Source of the DNA: JAKAGZ01 sp035266865
Lineage (GTDB): Bacteria > Bacteroidota > Ignavibacteria > Ignavibacteriales > Ignavibacteriaceae
Direction of reading: 5' to 3'
DNA: 17,789 nt
NCBI GenBank assembly: GCA_035266865.1
Contig: DATFMR010000057.1
Coordinates: 1-17,789, forward strand
This document shows, one piece after another, positions 1-6,489 of this stretch. Within the stretch, counting starts at the first letter, position 1. Every line of letters starts with the position of its first letter. The notes below the pieces were generated by a model, which saw only the letters and a list, made by a program, of their open reading frames with translations, had not been told where the DNA came from and did not search any database. Position numbers and translations under genes: made by a program.

Positions 1-562
1 TCAGTTCTTTTATACTCAGTTTTTCTTTACTGCTGAATGTTTTGTTCTTTGCAGAAACTACAGCAACAAGTTCATCTTTTATAAAAGGTATATATTTTAA
101 CTGCTTATGATTTCTTGTACCCTCTATCATACCGATATCAATTTTCTTTGAAAAAATCGCAGCTTCAATTTCTTTTGAATTTCCATTTAGCAAAACCGGA
201 TTTACATTTGGGAATTTTGAAATAAATTTTGCGAGAACGGGAGGCAGTATATATTGAGAAATAGTTGTACTTGCTCCAATTTTGAGAGAGCCGGTTAATT
301 GTCGCTTCTTTGTTCCGAGTTCAAATGAAAGTTCATTATATATTGAGAGTATTTTTTCTGCATAATTTAGGAAAGTTGAACCATCCGCAGTTAAGGCCAG
401 GCCATTTCTGTTACGTTCAAACAATCGTACGCCTAAATTTTCTTCAAGTTCTTTAATATGTTTACTTACAGCAGGCTGACTAATATGTAATTCCTTTGCA
501 GTTTCTGTAAAATTCAGTTTCTGCGCAGAGATATAAAAAACCTGTAATCGAAAGTCAGTCAT
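1..562 (-). CDS. LysR-type transcriptional regulator (partial, C-terminus beyond window)
   Basis: About 187 N-terminal residues are visible and the gene runs off the left edge. Residues 1-60 form the LysR winged helix-turn-helix: a FTETAKELHISQPAVSKHIKELE stretch with the classic SQPAVSKHI recognition-helix core, then LGVRLFERNRNGLALTADG. From about residue 90 the periplasmic-binding-protein-like effector domain begins (LTGSLKIGASTTISQYILP, then IDIGMIEG). The GASTTISQYILP and IDIGMIEG wording recalls the CysL/CbbR-like branch, but that is from memory, so the effector is unknown. The ATG at 562-560 lies just before the HTH and gives the usual LysR N-terminus. The gene is on the same strand as malQ, with a 72-base AT-rich gap, so read-through from malQ is possible. 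Whether it regulates the glucan genes cannot be judged from sequence. Confidence 0.93.
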   Translation of the reverse strand, partial: MTDFRLQVFYISAQKLNFTETAKELHISQPAVSKHIKELEENLGVRLFERNRNGLALTADGSTFLNYAEKILSIYNELSFELGTKKRQLTGSLKIGASTTISQYILPPVLAKFISKFPNVNPVLLNGNSKEIEAAIFSKKIDIGMIEGTRNHKQLKYIPFIKDELVAVVSAKNKTFSSKEKLSIKEL

Positions 563-634
563 TTAAAAATATATTATTTGTTAATATCAGAATTATTAAA
601 CATACTATTATCTCATAAAGTTCATCACCCAATC

Positions 635-2167
635 TTATTCTACATCTATTTCAGTTTCTAATTTGTGTTTGGGCGGACGTTCATATAGTGTTGATAAATA
701 TTTATAGTAATTTGCCAGTTCCGGCTGTACCTGGTCCCAGGTGAATCTCCATGACCAGTTGCCACCCAGTTTGCTTGGGAAATTCATTCTTGCCTCACTG
801 CCGAGATTAAGAATATCCTGCATGGGAAGTAATACAGTATTAGCTACAGAAGCATAGGCTGTCCTGATTAATTCAGCGGTAAAATCACTACTATCGTAGG
901 CTAAGTATTTTTTTGCGTGTTCAAGAATATCATTGTCCTGTTCTTTTGCTTTTTCAAAATAAGCCCTTGTCGTATCATTATCGTGTGAACCAGTATATAC
1001 ACAGCAATTAGGTATATAATTATGTGGAAGAAATTTGTTTTCCATCCCGGTACCGAAGGCGAACTGTAGAATCTTCATTCCGGGAAAATCAAACTGATCT
1101 CTAAGTGCTTCAACTGATTTAGTAATTACGCCAAGATCCTCCGCAATAATGGGCAATTCACCAAAATGATTTTTCAAAGAATTAAATAATTTTTCTCCCG
1201 GCGCTTTTACCCATTTGCCGGTAATTGCATTTGGTGCATCTCCGGGAATTTCCCAGTACGCATCAAAACCTCTGAAATGATCTATACGGATAATGTCAAT
1301 AAATTCCAGAAGGGTGCCGACTCTTTTTCTCCACCACTCAAAATCATTTTTTTCCATTTGATCCCATCTATAGAGAGGATTTCCCCATAATTGCCCGGTT
1401 TCACTGAAGTAATCCGGGGGAACACCGGCAACAGATTCAAGTTTGCCACTTTTATCTACAGTAAATAACTCTTTGTTTGCCCAAAGGTCGGCACTGTCAT
1501 ATGCAATAAAGATAGGTACGTCACCAATTATCTTTATGCCTTTTTCGTTCGCATATATTTTTACTTCTTTCCACTGCTTAAAGAAAATAAACTGAATGAA
1601 TTTCTGGTAAAGTATCTGATCTGATAATTTTTCCCGCCATTCTTTCATTACTCCTTGTTCTCTTTCAACCAGGCCCTTTTCCCATTTATTCCATGGGGCT
1701 CCTGAGTGGGAATCTTTTAAAGCCATAAAGAAGGAAAAGTCTTCGAGCCAATCAGTCTGTTCATTAGAAAAGTTTTCAAATTCTTCCTTTAACCCGTTGG
1801 AGTTTATTCTAAATGTATTAAAAGCTTGCAGGAATAATTCTTTCTTATAATTTATTACTTTTCCAAAATCTACCTGGTGAGGATTTGACTCCGGTGTTTT
1901 ATCAATTTGTTCTTTTGTTAAAAATCCGTCTTCCAAAAGTTTTTCAGGACTAATTAATAAGGGATTACCAGCAAAGGCAGAAAAGCACTGGTAGGGAGAA
2001 TCTCCATATCCTGTTGGTCCCAGGGGTAAAACCTGCCATAGTTTTTGTCCTGCTTGTTCTAAAAAATTAATGAAATTAAAAGCTTCAGGACCCAAATCCC
2101 CGATTCCAAACTTACCGGGGAGTGAAGTTGGGTGAAGAAGTATTCCTGCGTTACGTTCGAAAAGCAT
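635..2167 (-). CDS. malQ: 4-alpha-glucanotransferase (amylomaltase, GH77)
   Basis: A cytoplasmic enzyme that transfers alpha-1,4-glucan segments between maltooligosaccharides, releasing glucose and longer dextrins. The 510 residues match the usual size of bacterial MalQ. The N-terminus has the family opening GILLHPTSLPGKFGIGDLG (residues 8-26) and the donor-site stretch PLGPTGYGDSPYQ. Catalytic residues are visible: nucleophile D296 in RIDHFRGFDAYWEIPG, acid/base E343 in PIIAEDLGVIT, and transition-state D396 in YTGSHDNDTT. There is no signal peptide. An AGGAAA stretch lies a few bases upstream of the ATG. It is divergent from the aldo/keto reductase and upstream of the LysR gene on the same strand. 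Together with the amylases and transporter this is the cytoplasmic end of an alpha-glucan pathway. Family assignment is very secure. Confidence 0.97.
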   Translation of the reverse strand: MLFERNAGILLHPTSLPGKFGIGDLGPEAFNFINFLEQAGQKLWQVLPLGPTGYGDSPYQCFSAFAGNPLLISPEKLLEDGFLTKEQIDKTPESNPHQVDFGKVINYKKELFLQAFNTFRINSNGLKEEFENFSNEQTDWLEDFSFFMALKDSHSGAPWNKWEKGLVEREQGVMKEWREKLSDQILYQKFIQFIFFKQWKEVKIYANEKGIKIIGDVPIFIAYDSADLWANKELFTVDKSGKLESVAGVPPDYFSETGQLWGNPLYRWDQMEKNDFEWWRKRVGTLLEFIDIIRIDHFRGFDAYWEIPGDAPNAITGKWVKAPGEKLFNSLKNHFGELPIIAEDLGVITKSVEALRDQFDFPGMKILQFAFGTGMENKFLPHNYIPNCCVYTGSHDNDTTRAYFEKAKEQDNDILEHAKKYLAYDSSDFTAELIRTAYASVANTVLLPMQDILNLGSEARMNFPSKLGGNWSWRFTWDQVQPELANYYKYLSTLYERPPKHKLETEIDVE

Positions 2168-2304
2168 TTTATTTCCTGGCTATTAAGTAGATAAATTTAT
2201 GTATGGAAAACCAAAGCTAAAAATATAATTTAAAATACTCTTTAAATAAGAATAAATGAATAAATTGTAAAAAAGATTTTGTAAATATTGTTTTGAGCAT
2301 TTAT
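2168..2304. other. Divergent intergenic region malQ / aldo-keto reductase
   Basis: 137 AT-rich bases between divergent starts. It must hold promoters for both genes, but I see no convincing hexamer pair and no copy of the ACCT-N-AGGT site family. malQ may therefore be outside the local regulon suggested by the other intergenic regions. Confidence 0.5.
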
Positions 2305-3252
2305 ATGAAAATGATAGAAATAGGTAAGACGGGGATATTAGTAAGTCCGATTTGTGTCGGTGCAATGTACTTTGGCAGCAAAACAGAGCTTGAATTATCT
2401 GTATCAATTCTTAATAAATTTTTGCAGGTCGGAGGAAATTTTATTGATACCGCAAATATTTATGCTCACTGGATAGATGGGTGCAGGGGAGGAGATAGCG
2501 AGGAATTTTTAGGCGGCTGGATAAAGACTGAAAGAATAAGGGATAAAATAGTTATTGCAACAAAAGTTGGAATAGAATACCCGGGAACAGATAGGGGGTT
2601 AAAGAGTAATCAAATAAAGAATGAATGTGAAAAAAGCCTTAAAAGATTGGGAACGGATTATATAGATATTTATTATTCTCATGCAGATGATAAAAATACT
2701 CCGCTTGAAGAAACACTGAAAGCATTTAATGAATTACTTGAAGAAGGCAAGGTCAGGGCGTTTGGCGCAAGTAATTATTCCGCCGAAAGATTAAAAGAAT
2801 CATTAGAAATCAGCGTGAAAAATAATATTGCTGAATTCTGCTGTATTCAACAGAGGCATTCCTATCTAAAGCCTGGTAAAGACTTTAAACTTGATACACA
2901 AATAGTGGCCGATGAATCTTTATTTGATTTGTGCAGGAAAAATGAGTTGCAGTTGCTTGCCTATTCTCCGTTATTATCAGGGACTTATTCCCGGCATTCA
3001 GCAGAATTCCCACAATTTTATGGGACTAAAAAAAATAAAAAACGATTTGATATACTCAAAGAGATTTCTGATGAAGAAGGCATTTCTATTAACCAATTGG
3101 TTCTTGCATGGATGTTAAATTCAGAACTGTTTGTTATGCCTGTAATTGGTGTAAGTTCTGTACAACAATTAGAAGAAAACTTAAAGGCTTCTGAGATAAG
3201 ATTGACTGAAGAAAGAATTAAATTACTAAATAAGCATTTTGATGAAAATTAG
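2305..3252 (+). CDS. Aldo/keto reductase family oxidoreductase
   Basis: A predicted NAD(P)H-dependent TIM-barrel reductase of about 315 residues, normal for the family. The opening IGKTGILVSPICVGAMYFG is the standard N-terminal strand and loop. The catalytic tetrad is visible, numbered from the ATG at 2305: D48 and Y53 in FIDTANIYAHW, K87 in IATKVG, and H126 in YYSHADD. The C-terminal cofactor region includes PVIGVSSVQQLEENLKA. A TTG at 2293 would add four residues, but the ATG at 2305 puts the protein start where family members usually begin; an ATG at 2311 is also possible. No strong Shine-Dalgarno is seen. It is divergent from malQ and convergent with the amylase. The substrate cannot be told, and a sugar or other aldehyde is only a guess from context. 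Confidence 0.93.
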   Translation: MKMIEIGKTGILVSPICVGAMYFGSKTELELSVSILNKFLQVGGNFIDTANIYAHWIDGCRGGDSEEFLGGWIKTERIRDKIVIATKVGIEYPGTDRGLKSNQIKNECEKSLKRLGTDYIDIYYSHADDKNTPLEETLKAFNELLEEGKVRAFGASNYSAERLKESLEISVKNNIAEFCCIQQRHSYLKPGKDFKLDTQIVADESLFDLCRKNELQLLAYSPLLSGTYSRHSAEFPQFYGTKKNKKRFDILKEISDEEGISINQLVLAWMLNSELFVMPVIGVSSVQQLEENLKASEIRLTEERIKLLNKHFDEN

Positions 3253-3298
3253 TAACCCCGAAAATCAATTTTACTATTCCCGGGCCTTCTACTTTTCA

Positions 3299-4654
3299 TT
3301 ATTTATAAAGGACTAAATATCCCCATGGTTTTAACTTAAATGAATCTTCATTTTTAAGTCTGACATTTTTCTTGGAAAACAAGTTAGAATAATTTCCCGC
3401 TAATTTTTCAGAATTTATATTTATGTCCTCTTCATTTTTTGAAAGATTAAAAATCGCAATTATCTTGTTACCGTCTTTTTCTCTTTCAAAGGCGAAAACA
3501 TTAGTATCGTCGCTTGTTTGGAGCCTGTTCATTTTGCCGCCGGCATTTCCATTCCAGAGAGCTTTGTTTCTCATCTTTAGGTGATTGAGCTTTGTATAAA
3601 TTTCCCTAAGGTCGCTTTTTTTCCATTCTATAGTATCTTTGTCAAAAAACCTGAGACTTTTATCCATACCAGCTTCCTGTCCGCTATATACAAGAGGCAT
3701 TCCTTTCACAACACCACAAAGCACTGCGAAAGTTTTTACAGCATCACCATACCTTTCAAACACACTTTCTTTCCAGGAATTTTCATCGTGGTTTGAAGTA
3801 AAATCCATTCTGTATGCATCTGAATTATAATTATTATCGTCCTTATTGAAATAATTATCAAGATCTTTTACTGTCTGTTTTCCCGCATAAATTTCCTTTG
3901 TGATATTATGAAATTCCCATGCGTATGTCATATCAAAAGCATGTTTGTGAAATTGTGTTCCTTCTGCTTCAGCAAGCATGAATACCGGCTTAATTTTATC
4001 CAGTTCCTTTCTTACAAAATTCCAGAAAGGCATCTGTACCATTCCTGCTACATCACAGCGGTAACCGTCAATATCACATTCTTTTATCCAGTACTCCATT
4101 GAGTTTTCCATTGCAATCCAAAGCTTCGGATTATTAAAATTTAATCCAATGACGTCTGTCCAGTCTTTAACAGGTGATACAAAGTTTCCGCTATTATCAG
4201 TTTTATAGTATTCAGGGTGAGTTTTTGTCCAAACATTATCCCATGAAGTATGATTAGCCACCCAGTCAACTATTACTTTTAAGCCTAATTTATGAGCTTC
4301 ATTAACCAGGCTTTTAAAATCATTTAGTGTGCCAAATTCAGGGTTAACTTTATTATAGTCGCTGATTGAATAATAACTACCAAGCGAACCTTTTCTGTTT
4401 AATTTGCCTATTGGATTTATTGGCATAAGCCACAAAATATCTACACCCATATCTTTTAATTGATGCAGATGTTTTTGAAAGGCTTTAAATGTTCCTTCCG
4501 GTGTATACTGCCGAATATTCACTTCATAGATAGTGGCATTTTTTGCCCAATCAGGATGTTTAACAGTTGTGATTTCCTGTGCAAACAGATTTGAAGTGAC
4601 AAATAAAATAAAAAGAAATAATAAGCTTATGTTAATTATTTTGCGAATAAACAT
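3299..4654 (-). CDS. Exported GH13 alpha-amylase-family glycosidase
   Basis: A predicted exported alpha-glucan hydrolase of 451 residues from the ATG at 4654. It opens with a signal peptide (MFIRKI, then a Leu/Ile/Phe-rich core, ending NLFAQE, cleavage probably after the AQ). The GH13 conserved regions are present: VIVDWVANHTS (region I), DGYRCDVAGMV with nucleophile D201, FMLAEAEG with acid/base E229, and FTSNHDEN with D290. A short C-terminal beta domain follows (FAFEREKDGNKIIAIFNLS). There is no T9SS sorting tail, so a periplasmic or outer-membrane-associated location is inferred. The start was chosen because GGGAG lies nine bases upstream and the signal peptide then begins cleanly; a TTG at 4681 would add an odd hydrophilic leader. 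It is divergent from the MFS transporter, with a 16-base palindrome between them. Exact specificity (amylase, neopullulanase or maltogenic) is not resolved. Confidence 0.93.
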   Translation of the reverse strand: MFIRKIINISLLFLFILFVTSNLFAQEITTVKHPDWAKNATIYEVNIRQYTPEGTFKAFQKHLHQLKDMGVDILWLMPINPIGKLNRKGSLGSYYSISDYNKVNPEFGTLNDFKSLVNEAHKLGLKVIVDWVANHTSWDNVWTKTHPEYYKTDNSGNFVSPVKDWTDVIGLNFNNPKLWIAMENSMEYWIKECDIDGYRCDVAGMVQMPFWNFVRKELDKIKPVFMLAEAEGTQFHKHAFDMTYAWEFHNITKEIYAGKQTVKDLDNYFNKDDNNYNSDAYRMDFTSNHDENSWKESVFERYGDAVKTFAVLCGVVKGMPLVYSGQEAGMDKSLRFFDKDTIEWKKSDLREIYTKLNHLKMRNKALWNGNAGGKMNRLQTSDDTNVFAFEREKDGNKIIAIFNLSKNEEDININSEKLAGNYSNLFSKKNVRLKNEDSFKLKPWGYLVLYK

Positions 4655-4663
4655 ATAGAATTG

Positions 4664-4668
4664 CTCCC
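4664..4668 (-). promoter_or_regulatory. Ribosome binding site deciding the amylase start
   Basis: GGGAG on the minus strand lies nine bases before the ATG at 4654. It supports that start over the upstream TTG at 4681, which would place this motif inside the coding region. Confidence 0.6.
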
Positions 4669-4710
4669 TGTAATATGGCAAGCAATATAAATATCTATTA
4701 TAAAAAATTT

Positions 4711-4730
4711 ACCTACCTGAATAGGTAGTT
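4711..4730. promoter_or_regulatory. Palindromic operator-like site A (12-type)
   Basis: A perfect inverted repeat, CTACCT-GAAT-AGGTAG (4713-4728), in the divergent region between the exported amylase and the MFS transporter. It is the most symmetrical member of a family of related sites in this window (ACCT-N4-AGGT core at 4715-4726). It lies 59 bases from the amylase start and about 75 from the transporter start. On the minus strand a TATAAT (4702-4697) follows it, so it may sit over the -35 region of the amylase promoter. Binding by a NarL-type response regulator is an inference. Confidence 0.6.
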
Positions 4731-4790
4731 ATGATGAATGAAAAAAAATGTTATATTCATCAGAAATTTGAAAGGCATTCCAAATAAAAG

Positions 4791-4795
4791 AAGGA
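4791..4795 (+). promoter_or_regulatory. Ribosome binding site deciding the transporter start
   Basis: AAGGA lies eight bases before the ATG at 4804. This favours 4804 over the in-frame ATG at 4738, which has no such motif and would add a basic, non-membrane leader. Confidence 0.6.
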
Positions 4796-4803
4796 ACTAT
4801 TTA

Positions 4804-6315
4804 ATGAATAAACCCCGCCTCAGTTTTTGGCAAATTTGGAACATGAGTTTTGGATTTCTAGGAATCCAGTTTGGTTTTGCATTACAGAACGCCAACGTAA
4901 GTAGAATTTTTGAAACCCTTGGTGCAAAGATTGATGATATTCCCATTCTCTGGATAGCTGCTCCGGTTACAGGATTAATTGTTCAACCTATAATTGGGCA
5001 TATGAGTGATAAAACCTGGGGAAAATTAGGAAGAAGAAGACCATTCTTTTTAGCCGGCGCAATTCTGGCATCACTAGCGCTACTGATTATGCCGAATTCT
5101 CCGGTACTTTGGGTTGCTGCTGGAATGCTGTGGATAATGGATGCTTCTATTAATATTTCAATGGAACCTTTCCGCGCTTTTGTTGGAGATATGCTTCCTT
5201 CCGAGCAAAGAACTGTTGGCTTTTCAATGCAGAGTTTTTTCATCGGTACTGGTGCAATTATAGCCTCGGCACTTCCATATATGATGACAAACTGGTTTGG
5301 AATATCAAATACAGCTCCCTCAGGCGAAATACCCGAATCAGTAAAGTTTTCATTCTATATAGGTGGGGCAGTTTTCTTGCTTGCAGTTTTATGGACAGTT
5401 TTCAGTACAAAGGAATATTCGCCCGAAGAACTTAAAAGATTTTCTGAATCGGATCCAATGAACTCTAAAAGAGCAGAGCGGGGTGAAAATATAAGCACAG
5501 GGCGTTTTATAAAAGTTGGATCGATTTGGAGTCTGATAGGGTTGGTTGGTTCAGCTGTTTTATATTTTGTTCTTAAAGAAACAGATTACGGTTTGTATGT
5601 CTTGTTTGTCGGTTCCTTTATTTTTGGATTGCTGCAGATGTTCGTCGGTGTTTTAACAAAAGCTGGAAAAACTAGTGGGGGAATGGTTGTAGTTTTTAAT
5701 GATTTTTATAAAATGCCGAAAACTATGAAACAGCTTGCGCTTGTTCAGTTTTTTTCATGGTTTGCACTTTTCGCAATGTGGATTTATACAACTCCGGCAG
5801 TAACTCATCACATATACGGAGCTACCGATCCGACTACTGAATTATACAACAAAGGCGCCGATTGGGTCGGTGTATTAATGGCCGTTTATAACGGCTTTGC
5901 GGCTGTAATGGCTTTTGTACTTATATGGCTTGCCGGAAAAACCAGTAGAAAAACAGTTCATATGATCAGCCTTATTATAGGAGGCATAGCATTCCTCTCT
6001 TTTTATGTTATTAAAAATCCTGATCTCCTACTTATTTCTGAATTGGGAATTGGTTTAGCCTGGGCTTCAATTCTCGCTATGCCATATGCAATTCTGGCCG
6101 GAGCCCTTCCACCTGAAAAGATGGGAGTGTATATGGGGATATTTAATTTCTTTATAGTAATCCCGCAAATAACTGCAGCCGCTATTCTCGGATGGTATGT
6201 AAAAAATTTATTCGGCGGTGACGCTATTTATGCAATTATCCTTGGCGGAGTAGCAATGATTATTGCAGGCATTCTTGTAATGTTTGTAAATGACGTTGAC
6301 GAAGCAACGAGTTAA
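4804..6315 (+). CDS. MFS sugar transporter, SLC45/GPH-like (likely maltose/maltodextrin)
   Basis: A predicted inner-membrane carrier of 503 residues with about twelve hydrophobic segments. After helix 2 it has GHMSDKTWGKLGRRRPFFLAG (residues 65 onward), the loop signature of major facilitator proteins, in the GRRRPF form typical of the SLC45/sucrose-transporter and GPH-like group. Further family-like stretches are FRAFVGDMLPSEQRTVGFSMQ and, near the C-terminus, MPYAILAGALPPEKMGVYMGIFNF. Members of this type lie beside alpha-amylase genes in many Bacteroidota and proteobacteria, which supports import of maltose or short maltodextrins here; the substrate is inferred from context. The start at 4804 has a good ribosome binding site. 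It is divergent from the exported amylase with a palindromic operator-like site between them, and is followed by an AT-rich inverted repeat that may end transcription. Confidence 0.93.
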   Translation: MNKPRLSFWQIWNMSFGFLGIQFGFALQNANVSRIFETLGAKIDDIPILWIAAPVTGLIVQPIIGHMSDKTWGKLGRRRPFFLAGAILASLALLIMPNSPVLWVAAGMLWIMDASINISMEPFRAFVGDMLPSEQRTVGFSMQSFFIGTGAIIASALPYMMTNWFGISNTAPSGEIPESVKFSFYIGGAVFLLAVLWTVFSTKEYSPEELKRFSESDPMNSKRAERGENISTGRFIKVGSIWSLIGLVGSAVLYFVLKETDYGLYVLFVGSFIFGLLQMFVGVLTKAGKTSGGMVVVFNDFYKMPKTMKQLALVQFFSWFALFAMWIYTTPAVTHHIYGATDPTTELYNKGADWVGVLMAVYNGFAAVMAFVLIWLAGKTSRKTVHMISLIIGGIAFLSFYVIKNPDLLLISELGIGLAWASILAMPYAILAGALPPEKMGVYMGIFNFFIVIPQITAAAILGWYVKNLFGGDAIYAIILGGVAMIIAGILVMFVNDVDEATS

Positions 6316-6329
6316 TGTATAATGTAAAA

Positions 6330-6404
6330 TTTATAATGTAGAATGGATGAAAAATTTATAAGCATTTAATTATCAATTATACATTCTTCATTCTACATTA
6401 TAAA
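6330..6404. repeat. Perfect 16-bp inverted repeat, AT-rich dispersed-repeat-like element
   Basis: Left arm 6330-6345 (TTTATAATGTAGAATG) and right arm 6389-6404 (CATTCTACATTATAAA) are exact reverse complements around a 43-base AT-rich spacer. The unit TATAATGTA also occurs just upstream (6318-6326), and the spacer holds TTATCAATTATACATT. It starts 15 bases after the transporter stop and ends just before site B. It may act as a weak terminator, or be a copy of a small dispersed palindromic element. Only one copy is visible here, so dispersal is not shown. Confidence 0.6.
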
Positions 6405-6408
6405 AATC

Positions 6409-6427
6409 CTACCTGTTCGGGTGGTAT
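6409..6427. promoter_or_regulatory. Operator-like site B (12-type), upstream of the T9SS amylase
   Basis: CTACCTGTTCGGGTGGTAT, with core ACCT-GTTC-GGGT at 6411-6422, lies 63 bases before the start of the large secreted amylase. All 19 bases are identical to site C at 13408-13426 beside the response-regulator genes, which is hard to explain by chance between non-homologous intergenic regions. It is related to the palindromes A, D, E, F and G. No canonical sigma-70 -35/-10 pair is obvious next to it, as would fit an activator-dependent promoter (inference). Confidence 0.6.
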
Positions 6428-6489
6428 TTTTTCACCTTTTATTAGCCTAATTTTCAACCGATATTTGAACCTTAAAAGCGTAATGTTTT

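Noticed and set aside
729..742. ACCTGG-TC-CCAGGT palindrome with the ACCT-N6-AGGT core of the site family
   Set aside because: It lies inside malQ and encodes a TWDQV stretch near the C-terminus. Its GC-rich centre and lack of flanking GTAGTA make chance or coding constraint more likely than an operator.
2293..2304. TTG start extending the aldo/keto reductase by four residues
   Set aside because: The ATG at 2305 is close by, matches usual family starts and needs no rare start codon.
4738..4803. Upstream ATG extending the MFS transporter by 22 residues
   Set aside because: The extension is basic and non-membrane, has no ribosome binding site, and the ATG at 4804 has AAGGA eight bases upstream followed at once by a transporter-like N-terminus.
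6432..6475. A second (14-type) site ACCGATATTTGA (6457-6468) paired with site B, as D pairs with C
   Set aside because: Only the left half resembles D and E, there is no AGGT or GTAGTA half, and the distance from B differs.
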